A DNA stretch of 64,000 bases from positions 1 through 64,000 of the forward strand of contig JAXGGA010005152.1 of the NCBI GenBank assembly GCA_038373865.1. Reading direction: 5' to 3'. A program made the translations under genes and the position numbers. The notes under the pieces are model-generated. The model ran no database searches. It was not told the origin of the DNA and worked only from the letters and a program-made list of their open reading frames with translations. This document shows, one piece after another, positions 21,864-32,854 of the stretch (position 1 is its first letter; the number at the start of each line of letters is the position of its first letter). The stretch comes from Uloborus plumipes. Taxonomy: Eukaryota; Arthropoda; Arachnida; Araneae; Uloboridae.

Positions 21864-22569
21864 CACAAACATGAAAAATAATCCTTCTACCATAGTTGTA
21901 TTACAGAATACACTATTCCTTCATTATACACCATAATATGCACAATAATTTTCAAAACAAATTTCCAATTTGTTTATTTTAAAACAGGTAACTTAAGTTA
22001 ACTATTTCCATTCCCCGACTTGTAAAAACAAACAAAACTCTGTAAGATGTGAGAAATATGAGGTAGCGTAAATACTAATACAAAAAATAAAATTTCAACA
22101 AACAGAAGCTATCAAATAAGCTTCTTAATAAGGGCTTAAAAGAAACATTCACGAAAACCCAAACACAGGATAAGTGAGCCCAAAGTTCGTCCGTTTACTT
22201 GGTCTGTGTTTGAGTTACCTTAAAACTATCATTTGTGTATTTTGATTATTTGTGCATAGCTGTGTGGGGACTTCTTTTGAAAACTGCGAAAAAGCTATTT
22301 GCGAGTTTTTAACTCTGTTTTTCACTTGTATTTTTGTTTCTAGTTACCTTGTCTCATTTTCTCCGCTGGTAATAATTTTCTCTAAAAATACACTCGAGGG
22401 AAAAAAAAAAAAAAAAAAAAAAACACGATAAATCTTAAAGTTGTTTTGCAAAATGTGTCAACACATTGCAATCCTTTTATAAAATTAAACAACTTTATTC
22501 TAAACAAATTTAACGCAATTTAGGAAATAAAAAGAATATTAAATTGATTGAAAAAAAACGGTTTGTCAG
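21863..22569. other. AT-rich spacer
   Basis: No gene recognised. Contains an A run of more than 20 nt around 22,401-22,423. Confidence 0.4.
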
Positions 22570-22571
22570 TA

Positions 22572-23893
22572 GGGGAGACTGGGTACGGTTGTGAAAATTT
22601 TCATTTGCTCCCCCATAGATCCTTTAGCAAAGCCTGTGAGCTGGTTTAAAGTTATTTTTACGTTAAAGTGTTTATTTGCCTGCTTATAACCACTAAAATT
22701 TTCTCCCTAAGTGCAATAGTTAACTCACAGGACCAAATTAAACAAAAAAGGAAAAAATGTCACAACCGACCCCACCCCAGGGGCGGTTGTGACAGTGCTT
22801 GGGGTAGGTTGTGACAAGTTCAAAAATGCAGCAAAACAGTCTAGATCACTTTTAATTTCAAGTAATATTAAACATAATTCAACATAACCTTCATCTGTGA
22901 GATTTAAACATTTAACAATGTGTCTCGTTCAGTTGAAGTAGCCTTACACCAAGTCTTACAAAAATATCAGGTTTTTGGAATTTCGTAACGTCTGTTTTGG
23001 CAACATTATGCACGTCCTGTGGGTCATAACCGTGTCTGTTCATAACAATTCTCAAGTATCAAAGAAAGATTCCACATTTATTTGCTTTAGAAGCTTGTTA
23101 CTCTTAAAAGGCTAGTTGCATGAGCTACACGAACAGACGTGAAACATTTCTATTCATAAATGAACGGAACCATTTCTCAGTAGCCATTTTACTCTCATAT
23201 CTGCTTTCAGCGTATATGTAAGCTCAAAAGCACTTTGTTATGAGCAATATAACCTATGCACACGTTGTTTTCATTGTGACAGCGCCGGCCGGCTCCATCG
23301 CGTTTACGAATGAATGTTTCGTAGCAAAGACTTACGATTAACGTTGCATTTCCAAAGCTATCCGAAAGTAAAAAAAGTTTCACTTCTTTATAAGCTTCTT
23401 TATATTTCATTAGGCCACACTGCCCTATTTCTGTTTTCTCCAAGCGTATTATGGGCATCAAATATGATAAAAACATGTTTTACTCGTGTCACAACCGTCC
23501 CCACGCAATTTGTCACAACCGACCCCAACCCACGACTTTTGAAAACAGCAATCGCCATGGCAATACAAAATAGCCTACATAAAAAGTAATCACTGCTATT
23601 TCACTATTAAGATTCACTACTAACGGGGAGAAAACTTTCATTTCTCTATCTGTACCCATTCAACAGGAATTACTAAAATACATCGAACTAAAAAAACTTA
23701 CTTTTGACTGTTAAAAGTAACCAACCCCTCTGCTAGCGTTAATGTCGCTCGATGGCTACCGCATTGCTTTGACACACATTCAGACAAACATGCTGATACT
23801 CTCTCTCTTTGCTTCAACCAGGTATTAATTATGGTTTAGCTAATATGACGACTGTCACAACCGCCCCGCGTCACAACCGTCCCAAGTCTCCCC
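22572..23893. mobile_element. Element B: TA-flanked DNA element with repeated GGTTGTGACA phrases
   Basis: The left end reads GGGGAGACTGGGTACGG. The right end, reverse-complemented, reads GGGGAGACTTGGGACGG. TA flanks both (22,570-22,571 and 23,894-23,895). The phrase GGGGNNGGTTGTGACA, or its complement, occurs about eight times. It is found near 22,583, 22,760, 22,785 and 22,798 on the left, and near 23,486, 23,508, 23,850 and 23,866 on the right, mostly in mirror orientation. The 650-bp middle contains no recognisable transposase, only short frames. It was probably mobilised in trans by a TA-targeting transposase of unknown family. Confidence 0.75.
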
Positions 23894-23945
23894 TACATTC
23901 AAGTGATCACAAGAAAACAATAGTCGCCGTATTTAAATTATAAGG

Positions 23946-24505
23946 GTTGTTGAGATGAAAATTTACCGACCGATCGTGTGGGACAGCATGAAGACTTTAT
24001 TAAAAGTACTTACCACACTTCAGAGCACCATGTTCCCACTGATGAACTAATCAAAGGATTCCTTGTTCCCAGAACTTCTGTGGCCATTACAAGACACTGT
24101 CCATCACAGTGTACTTGAGTTTGTCGTCCGAGATGAAATGTTTCCCTTTCAGGGGATTTTTTAAAGGACCTAGCACATAGAAACAGCAGTGGGACATGTC
24201 CAGGCTATAGAGCGGATGGTCAAACTGCTCCCACTTAAAAGTGGCCAGTGCCGCGTGGGTAACCCTGGAGACGTGTAGACGTCTCATCCCAGGTAGCACA
24301 AATAACCTTTAAACGTTTTATAAACGTTTTTAGGCAGTTGTCACAACGTTAATAACCTTTTTACAACGTTTAAAAACGAAGTGTGCTACTTGGGATGAAG
24401 CAGAATCACACCATTCGTGATCAGCGTGTGTTTTGCGCTTCATGAATTAGTGTAGGTATTGAAATGCCTCTTAGTATACATACGAGTTGATGGTTCTTCT
24501 GTCTG
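23946..24505 (-). pseudogene. Decayed mariner transposase fragment
   Basis: On the minus strand, translated pieces match the C-terminal half of a mariner transposase. One piece begins TINS. Another contains NGVILLH, the start of the second catalytic block. A third reads WEQFDHPLYSLDMSHCCFY, corresponding to the third catalytic block, and KGKHFISDD follows. Stops, a frameshift and substitutions break it up, and a small MITE (24,288-24,394) sits exactly after VILLH. The conserved aspartate that follows in intact genes is lost into that insertion. It cannot make an active enzyme. Confidence 0.75.
24288..24394. mobile_element. About 107-bp MITE inside the mariner fragment
   Basis: The ends are inverted copies (CCCAGGTAGCACA at the left; CCCAAGTAGCACAC on the opposite strand at the right). 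The interior holds repeated AACGTT-type motifs. The dinucleotide at occurs on both sides (24,286-24,287 and 24,395-24,396). Because it interrupts a recognisable protein frame, its limits are well supported. Family not identified. Confidence 0.7.
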
Positions 24506-24793
24506 CAAAAATTATTTCTATAATAATATAAAATAAGATCATATGTTTGTGCGTTTTGTTTCAAAAATTTAAACAAGTAAAGTTTTCTAAACCAATTAGT
24601 TAAAAACTTTTCGAATCTATTTAAAAGCAGAAAAACAAATTAGGATTTTCGCATCCGTCAATCCCTCACATTTATTTTCGCAGTGAAATAAGATGAAATA
24701 AAGCATGACAACTTAATGAATAGGTGTTACGTCTTTTTTAAAGTATATTTGTATGTGAACAAACTCAAATAGCAGTGAGACGAGATTCAAATT
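24506..24793. other. AT-rich spacer
   Basis: Nothing recognised. Confidence 0.35.
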
Positions 24794-24797
24794 TTAA

Positions 24798-25715
24798 TCC
24801 TGCTGCTGTGTTCGTCCCGAACATACGTATACTGTGTTCGGGTCCAAATGGACCCAACATATGTAATTTATTCCCTAACACCGCTTTTTTTATATTTTTT
24901 CGAGTTTAATTGTTATATTTGATTTTATTAGAAACTTCCAAACATAAATCACTCAATTTTTGTATTTTATTTTACATATTTAATCCGAGAAAACACATAA
25001 ATAAAATTTAAATATTACAGCAATTCCAGTTTTCGTACTAAAGAAAACTAACAAAATTATGTAAGCTGTCACTTTAAGAAATTTACTAGAAATTTTTAAG
25101 CTTAAAAAGAAGTGTTAAAAATGGAAATACAAACAGTACAACATTTGTATGAGATGTACAGATTTATGTACAGAATCATATGCGCGGGGGAAGCGGCGGA
25201 GAGAGGGAGTAAAAGGGAATTTCCCTCAGATAGGCATAAATGCAGAGTTTGCAGTTCTATGAAAGTTAACCTTGAAACATTTTCACTGGTACTGATTTCA
25301 ATTCATAGAAAGGAAGAAATGGTATTCAGAAAGAAAAAAAAGAAGAAAAAAAATGAATGAAAGAAAAACAAAAGATAACCATTAAAAATATTTAAAAAAC
25401 GTACAAAAACAATGAACAAATGTTTTATTTATTGTTTCATAAATTATGAATAAAATAAACAAGCATAAAATTATTTTGTTTCTCTGATACATGCTTTTTA
25501 ATCATATGGGTCCAAAAGGACCCGAACACAGTATTAGTAAACTTTTTTTTGACAAGTAGGGTTATGCTTCAATCAAAACAAAAAAAATATGTGTGTAATA
25601 TAACATGAAAATGAACACATTCATGAAGTTAAAACGTTATACCAACGCTACTCGAAAATTTATAAGCAAATGAAATCTGTTTTGGGTCGAAAAGGACCCG
25701 AACACAGTAGCAGGG
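24798..25715. mobile_element. piggyBac-like MITE, TTAA-flanked
   Basis: A TTAA tetranucleotide flanks both ends (24,794-24,797 and 25,716-25,719), the target of piggyBac-type transposons. The right end, reverse-complemented, reads CCCTGCTACTGTGTTCGGG; the left reads TCCTGCTGCTGTGTTCG. A second inverted pair lies inside (about 24,830-24,862 and 25,504-25,537). Both carry a self-complementary core, GGGTCCAAATGGACCC at the left and GGGTCCAAAAGGACCC at the right, next to GAACACAGT. The 918-bp body has only a short lysine-rich frame without resemblance to a transposase. Non-autonomous. Confidence 0.82.
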
Positions 25716-25719
25716 TTAA

Positions 25720-26041
25720 CTATTTCTTCATTCCAGTGAGAGAGTGATTCTTAAATCAGGGAATAATGCTTAATACTAACTACTCAAAATAAAATCAATA
25801 AGTATTTCTTCTTTTAATAGTTGAAATAATGATTCCTGCAAAAAGAAAGAAAATACAAATGATGTTTCCTAGAAATATCTGTAACTATGAAAAACAACAG
25901 GATAAAACAAACAATTTTCTAAACCTATTCCAACTTATTATGTTTGTTATATATTTTTCATGTATCTTTGGTTTAATATTGCATTTGTAATTTTTAGTGT
26001 TATAACTCGTTGCATTCTGATGATTTATTTTGTCTTCATCA
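25720..26041. other. AT-rich spacer
   Basis: Nothing recognised. Confidence 0.35.
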
Positions 26042-26043
26042 TA

Positions 26044-27472
26044 CACTGGCAGAAAAAAAAATCCCAACACCAAGAAAAAATTGCCGTAGAGTAATAAAAT
26101 TTGGGTAATGCAATTGTCTAGTTAACATGTTTAATTGATTAAATGTACAAGATCACTGGCTAATTTAAGCTCAAGAAAATGCTGTGCAAATGTGAAATTA
26201 TGTTAATTTAATAGAGGGTGTAACCTCCAGAATTTTGAAGGCAAGCCTGCAAGCGTGCATGCATTATGTCATACAGGTGCCGAATGTCACTTTGTGGTAT
26301 GGGGTTCCATGGTTGTTGCACTTGCTGTGTCAATACTAGGACCGTCATTGCTGACTGTGGATGATGCTCGAGGTGCCATCGCATGATATCCCATACGTTA
26401 TCAATTGGAGACAGACCTGGTGATTTTGCAGGTCATGGTAACATGTCAGCACTCTGTAGAGCACATTGCGTTACAGCAGCGATGTGAGGGCGAGCGTTAT
26501 CCGGTTGGAAAACGCGCTCTTGAATGCTACTCATGAAGGGCTGTACTACTGGTTAAATAAACAGACTGACGACAAATTTTCAATCGGTGAGTTTGGGATA
26601 ACCACAAGAATGCCCCTGCTGTCGTAGGACATTGCTCCAGTGACCATAACTCCAGGTGTGAGTCCCGTGTGTCTAGGCCGTAGACCGCTTGGATGCAGGC
26701 GGTCCCTTGGCCTCCTTTTGACCAATATACAGCCACCACTGGCACTAATTCAGAATCTGTTTTCATCAAAAATTACAACAGATCTCCACTCCGACCTCCA
26801 GTGAGCTCTGTCGTGGCACCACTGCCGTCGGAAAATTTAATGGTTTGCAGTCAATGGAATACCGGTTACAGGCTGCCTGGCTAGGAGCTGTCCTTGAAGT
26901 AAACAGTTTCTTACCGTTCCTTGGGTCACGAGGGTACCAACTGCAGCTCGAATGTCAGCCGCAGATGCAGTAAGATGCGCCACAGCCGTACGCAAGATTC
27001 GGCGATCTTCCTTCTCAGTCGTGCCACGTGGCAGCTCGGAACTCAATCTTCTTGAGGTAGTACCATCCCTTGACCATAACTTTCAATAATCATTCATGGT
27101 GGAAACATTCCCACCCAAGTTTTTTTGCAATATCGCGAAATGAAAATCCACCTTCTCGTAGCCAAATTGTGCGACCTTGTTTAAACTCGGTGAGCTGTTG
27201 ATAATGGCTTCTTCGTCTTCTTAAAAGGTATTCCTGGCTAACATGAACGCAATTCGTCCAATTTCACGGAAAAATAATACACACGAGCTTCACAACACGC
27301 TTTTAAAACAAGCCTTATTTGCATGTTCTGAGTGACGCCAGCTGCGCCACACTTATGCGCGGAACACGAAATTTCAATCGATGTCATCTTTCAGTTGTAT
27401 AAACACGCCTACCGAATTTCGTTTATCTAACACAAGTCTTTCTTGGTGTTGGGATTTTTTTTTCCGCCAGTG
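26044..27472 (-). mobile_element. Tc1-like transposon, decayed
   Basis: A 1,429-bp element with terminal inverted repeats of about 36 bp (CACTGGCAGAAAAAAAAATC at the left; CACTGGCGGAAAAAAAAATC on the opposite strand at the right). TA flanks both ends (26,042-26,043 and 27,473-27,474). Size, ends and target fit a full-length Tc1-type element. The transposase inside is broken (see 26,215-27,240). Confidence 0.88.
26215..27240 (-). pseudogene. Tc1-like transposase pseudogene
   Basis: Minus-strand pieces in shifting frames follow the order of a Tc1-type transposase. The N-terminal part reads LTEFKQGRTIWLREG, then FSFRDIAKKLGW (DNA-binding), and reaches a stop. A middle piece carries TASAADIRAAVGT and QGTVRNCLLQ. 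A later piece has QPDNARPHIAAV, the second catalytic block. The final block reads SPGLSPIDNVWDIM, where intact relatives have SPDLSPIE: the aspartate after P is G and the usual catalytic E is D. A stop also lies between the last two blocks. Several frameshifts and stops make it inactive. Confidence 0.82.
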
Positions 27473-27474
27473 TA

Positions 27475-29123
27475 TGTGTCATTTTCTCACTTTTTTAATT
27501 TTGTAAAAAGTTAATTTTGTCCAATGTCGTAAATTTTTCTCACAACGAATATTTGTACATATAAAGTTCTTTAATATATAACTCCAGAAAATACTTCATC
27601 TGATTCCATTAACTTAACCTTTTCTGAACTTTTGCTGTTTAAAATGCTGTTTTTTGTAAAAATTTCCCATACATATGTATTGAAAATAGTTTTCGTATCA
27701 TTTGGTATTCATGAGGAGAAAACTAAATGGAGGACAAAATATCGCGCTTTTACGCTATATTCAAATACATTTAGCAATATGATATATGTGACTAATCTTA
27801 ACAGTAAAACGTTATGCTTAAATGCGTAACAACAAAAACAGAAATACTTAACGTTTCGTTAACCAAGCAACAAATGATTTATTATTATTATTATTACTAT
27901 GTTTCTTCTTATTATTATTTTGACTTCATCTAGCATATGAAAAATTGGCAATCATTTAAACTAACAAAACGTTGGAACATAACATTAACAAGTCGTAGCT
28001 TTAACTATTAGTAGTAGAAATATTGCATGAAAACTGCAAAGTTAAATTGATTGTAGTTTAAATGCACAATTAGGCACATGTAATGATTTGCCGTAAGAAA
28101 AATAAATGCGTCATATATTTTTGAAGAATGGCTGCCAAAACAATTTTCTTTTCGCATAAAAGGTTTTTTTTTCCCTTTTGATAGAAATTTATAAAAAGCC
28201 AATTGGAATGGAGACCATCATTTTTCTGAGTCCCCATCTGTTAAAAGTATAAAAGAAAATAAATGTAAAACATTTCACAAACGAGTATCTTAGGGGAGGG
28301 GGTGCAGATAATATATTTTCTTTTCTTTTTCCTTTTTTTTCCGTTTAAAATGTATGTTAAAGATTTCTGTTTAAGCTTGATTATTTTGTTTAGGCTTTTC
28401 AGTTCGTTTTAACTAGCACTCAAAAAATTAAAATATTTTGGGTTATTACGAATGTGCCCTAATTAAAAGTTACTGAGTAAATGTATTTATGAATTAGATT
28501 TTGGAGTTAAAAAAATATTTTGATCTTCCAGTGCTTTAAACACTTGAAAAAGGCATTCTCTGAAATGTTTTTTGCTGTTCACTTAGTTTATAAAAAAACG
28601 TAATTATTCAAATTAAAAAATATTTAACTTCTTTGCAAAGCTTTTATAGTGAATCTGTTTTAGAGTCTGAAGGCTTCTTACTGATCCCACTTGATTTAAT
28701 ATAAGAAAAAACTAAGTATAAAGAGGCTTGTTGAAAAGCATTTCCCTTAATTTCCAATAAATGAATAAATAAATCAATATAAATTGGATTTTAACATTTT
28801 TAATTCAAATTATGCTTTTCGCAATCACTGGGTGCGCGTTCATGTGTGTGTATGCGTATGTATTCTTGAGTGTGTGCGTAAAACATGGATGCCACCACTG
28901 GGAGGATCCGAGAAGGACCTTTACCTGGAGCAGGTGGACGGGGGGAACGTCCCCGGGTCAATCTGAAAAAGAGCCCCTAACGGCAAGTTTGGTCAAAAAT
29001 GAGATTAAATAGCAATTCGGAATTGCTCTGACAATTTTAATTGCCAAAAAGAGACATTAACAAGTTTCCCCCCTTTCTAGTTAAAAAAGAGTAAGATAAG
29101 GTATCAAGCTTCATTAGTTTCAA
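27475..29123. other. AT-rich non-coding stretch
   Basis: No gene recognised. A TTA microsatellite lies near 27,880-27,895. A TG-rich and GC-richer patch at about 28,835-28,990 gives two short overlapping frames that resemble no known protein. Confidence 0.4.
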
Positions 29124-29318
29124 TCTATATAATTATACGATTTTAATTAGCGAAGATATCAATTAATAAGTAGTCAAATTTAAAGCGATTAAGCCTAATA
29201 AATGATTAAACTTCCAAGACATTTTTTCTTACCTTTGCCATTTTGAATTAAAACGTTAATTAAATTATTGAACTATTTAAAGCTCCAAGATATTTATTTC
29301 TTTCCGTTGCGATTTTAA

Positions 29319-29486
29319 GGCAGGGATTCAAGTGAAACACGGACGATCGCAACTCACCAATGCAATCGCAAATTCCAAAATTTGGATTCAAGTGAAACGA
29401 ATTCACTTGAATTCGACTTACAGTAGCGGTTGCAATATGCAAACGCCTCGAAGCGATTGCAATGGTGTTTCACTTGAATTCGGCCC
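29319..29486. mobile_element. 168-bp MITE with TAA target duplication
   Basis: The ends share ATTCAAGTGAAACAC in inverted orientation (GGCAGGGATTCAAGTG at the left; GGGCCGAATTCAAGTG on the opposite strand at the right). TAA flanks both sides (29,316-29,318 and 29,487-29,489), as for PIF/Harbinger elements. Additional copies of the CAAGTGAAAC motif lie at its centre. It is nested in the Helitron-like element. Confidence 0.75.
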
Positions 29487-29893
29487 TAAATTAAAACGTT
29501 AATTAAATTGAACTTTTTAAAATGAAAGAGTGTTATTTTTTTCCATTGTCATTTTGAATACGTGTTATAACAAAATTCTAACAATTGTTTTTATTCTAAT
29601 TATTAATGACATATTTTTTTCTCTGGTACCAGTTTGAAAATGTGTTTTTAAATAAAATTGCAATTGCTGTTTTTAGAATGGACTTTTTCTGGCTGCGATC
29701 CAAATATTAAAAGAACTTTTTCGTTTAGAATTTTGCAATTAATTTTACAGTAAGAAAGCGGTTTGGAAATAATTGTTTTTGGAAAGGAATTTTATTTGTT
29801 ATTTAGGGAGAGTGCTAAGTATGCGCTACTTGACATCGTCTTTATTTTTGAGGAAGTATGTGCAAATAACTCGATTGATTCTTTGATGCAGGA

Positions 29894-30110
29894 AAGCTTT
29901 TTAGCGCGCCGCTTTAGCGGGGAGTAGTTTATTAAACTTTTCCTTGGTACTTTAAAGGCGAGCCGCCTTGGCGGCGAGTAGTGAATTGAAACTTTCCTCG
30001 CTACTGTAAAGGCGAGCCGCCTTGACGGCGAGTAAACTGTTTAAACTTTCCTCAATTCTTTAAAGGCGAGCCGCCTTGGTGGCGAGTAGTTTTCTCAAAC
30101 TGCCTTCACT
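29894..30110 (+). repeat. Four 54-bp hairpin-containing tandem repeats
   Basis: Units begin near 29,904, 29,957, 30,011 and 30,065, spaced 53-54 bp. Each carries a GC-rich palindrome near GGCGAGCCGCCTTGGCGGCG, followed by an AT-rich spacer with AAACTTTCCT. The first unit is the most diverged. They lie just upstream of the Helitron 3' hairpin. Confidence 0.85.
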
Positions 30111-30147
30111 ACATTACAGCCCGTGCAACGCCGGGCTACGCAGCTAG

Positions 30148-32142
30148 TATTTAAAAAAAAAAATGAACTTCTTTGGATTTCATTTTATGTTACCTCACAC
30201 CAGAAGCCATGTAAGTATCTTTCTTTTTTATACAGATGTACTGTAAATTTATTCTTTAAAAGGTTTACTAATAGCAACCGCAGTTAAAGTTCGTTAATCA
30301 CATTCCTGCACTCAATAATGATTTAACTGGGAGATTATCTAAACTACACCCCAAATGATGTCCTCACAGGTTTGGTCTTGTTTTTTAAAATTAAAACTTA
30401 TACTATTTAGGTAATACATTTCATGCACCGATTGTTTTATAACTTGTTTTATTATTATTAGTATTTTTTAACCTCTTTTTCAACATAAAATATTGCTAGT
30501 CCCTAATGTGCTCGATAGGAATAAGGGTACATTATTCTCTTTATTTTCCATACATTTTTTCACCCAGCATTTATGGTTCCCACATATGTGCTTGATTGCA
30601 CAACTAGTTACTTAATTTCGAATAACAGCAGAAAAGGCACATTAACTCCCAAATGCTTTTTAATATCTCGAAGGAAATGGGGGATAACTGAATATATTTT
30701 GAAAAACACTAGTGGAACTTACGCTGAGATGAGCTAAAAACATATCCCCTACAAACATGCATTATTTCCGGGAAAAAAATGTAGTTGGTAACTATGTATT
30801 TGCTGGTATTTTTAAAAACGTTTCCACAAATATGTATCTGTGATTTAGTTTTACACACATACTAGTGAACTATAGTGTTACCGAAACATTATTTTGGTTA
30901 CTTTCTTTTATGTATCAGAATAAAGAACGGCTGACAACACGAAACAGGATTACGTCTTAATATTACGGTAATCCTTTTAGTATCCAAGGAATTATTCAAC
31001 ACATGCATCAGTTGCATTTGAATAAATAAAGGTAGGACGATAGGGCTATGTTATTTTATTTGTTATTCTATTCTATCTTAAATATGCAAAGGTAAAGGAT
31101 TTGCATTGTACAAATAAGGGTTTGTTTCTTATGCAAATGTTGAGCACACTTTGAAACTTTGCTTAAGATAAGCTCAATATTTTCGGAAACAAATAAATAC
31201 ATAAACGGCCACAAATATTTACTTTTTGAAATAGTATTACGAATATTTCAATAACAAAGTGACTGAGGTTTTTTGTCATTCTTTTTTTATGCTTCTACCT
31301 CTTGGGATGTAGGTTAGTTGAACGAAACATTTTCAATCAATGATAAATACAGATAAATCTACTTTTGGTCGAACAACAGTTTCGATTCAAAATTACAAAC
31401 ACGTTTTGATTCAACTTACTTTTTTTCCCTAGCGATATTACAAATATCAAGGATAATTACAGATGATATGTTGTAATCGAGTAGTATTAGAGTCGATGTG
31501 GGTTTTGCTTTGCAAGATAGATGTTAACCACTTTATTAGTATGAAACAAATGGTTCCAATATATTGCCCGTATTAAAATGTAAAAAAAAAACGTAAGCAA
31601 TTAACATTTTTGATTGATTGACTCTGCAATCTGACTTTAAAAAAAAAAACTGTTATAGGTCATGTATTGCTCCATGAGTAATATATTATTTTCCAGATCA
31701 ATTAAATGACTAACACTATACCATTTTTCTTTTTTTTTCTTTTATTGTAAGTAAAAACTTTTTTTTTTCACTTCTTTATGGGATTGATCAACAGTTATGT
31801 TTGGTTTTATTGTTTTCTTTAATAAGGGATAGTTAGTTCCATGAAGCTCCATTACATTCATTAGATTTCTCTTTTCTAAATTCCCCATATAGCCATTTTT
31901 TGACCTTTCTTACCTTTAATCGAAGGTTTACTGTGCCACAACGTTTTAGCCATTTTTTACTTTATCTGATAATAATTCAAAGCTGTTTTTGGACATAATT
32001 GCTATTTAAAAAATAGTGTATAGATAAAAAAAAGCCTAAAATTACAAATTTATCTTTGTTTGCATGTAATAGCCATTTACAATAATTTTCCCTGAAATTT
32101 ATCTAATTTTTTTTCACTCCTCTTCCTGTCAATACATTGTTC
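30148..32142. other. AT-rich non-coding stretch
   Basis: No gene or element boundary recognised; T and A runs only. Confidence 0.4.
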
Positions 32143-32150
32143 TTCTACAA

Positions 32151-32846
32151 CAGCGGTTCCCAACCTTTTGTCCGTTTTGAAACTCTTCCACATCCTAAAC
32201 GAAGTTGGAGAACCTCTTGTGCACTAAGTAATAAGTATTTTTAGTTTAAGAAACAATAGTTCAAACCAACAAGTATAATAATTGCTGTATATAGAAGAAC
32301 AAGAATCGCTAGAAACCAAACTGATAGCTGGAAAAATGTATTGCAGAACAGAAGAAATTCAACAGAACAAATGCTGTGATAATTCTTTAAGGCTCATCAG
32401 CAACTTCGAGAAAAAGAGAAATCTTAATGGGATGGTTGTGGAACAAAGAAGTACAAAGTTTTGCTTAACAGTTTCTGTCTGACATTAGATTCAGCATTTA
32501 ACTTGATTCTGCGTTTGTATCAATGTATTGAAAATTCTTTTTTCCTATAGAAAAGTTATACAAAGGGGTAATTAAATTTAAAATTTCTTTTTCTAGCACA
32601 ACAGTGCAATTATTTGAAGGACTGTAAAATGTAGTAAAAATACCCTTTTGAGGAAATATCTCAGATTGACTAAATGATTTTTTCCCTCAGTAAAATTAAA
32701 TGATTAAAAAAAAAAAAACTTTTGAACTTGAGACAATCTCAAACATTTTTTTTTTTAATTCTGCCAGGACAATATTATTTTCGTGCTCCCCCTTTCATCT
32801 CTCGTGAACCCCCAACGGTTCGCAAACCACTTGTTGGGAACCGATG
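32151..32846. mobile_element. hAT-type MITE
   Basis: The ends are CAGCGGTTCCCAACCTTTTG (left) and CATCGGTTCCCAACAAGTGG (opposite strand, right), the CAG..GGTTCCCAACC style of hAT elements. The 8-bp flanks ttctacaa (32,143-32,150) and ttctgcta (32,847-32,854) match at 6 of 8 positions, as an aged hAT TSD would. A second inverted stretch lies inside the right end (CCAACGGTTCGC). The 696-bp interior contains no transposase. Confidence 0.83.
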
Positions 32847-32854
32847 TTCTGCTA

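Larger units (their letters stand above)
29124..30147 (+). mobile_element. Non-autonomous Helitron-like element
   Basis: The 3' end has the Helitron signature: a short GC hairpin GCCCGTGCAACGCCGGGC (30,119-30,136), then 11 nt ending in CTAG, followed by T in the flank. The likely 5' end is TCTATATAATTATA at 29,124, preceded by A, giving the A|TC...CTAG|T insertion pattern with no TSD. The right third holds four 54-bp repeats (29,894-30,110), and the left part has direct repeats around AAAACGTTAATTAAATT interrupted by a MITE. No Rep/helicase gene is present. The 3' end is more certain than the 5' end. Confidence 0.72.

Noticed and set aside
25112..25360. 82-codon frame as a piggyBac transposase remnant
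   Set aside because: It ends in a lysine run from simple-repeat DNA and has no transposase motif.
29894..30110. CRISPR array or rRNA-like GC island
   Set aside because: Four 54-bp tandem units with hairpins inside a Helitron-like element; spacers are also repeated.
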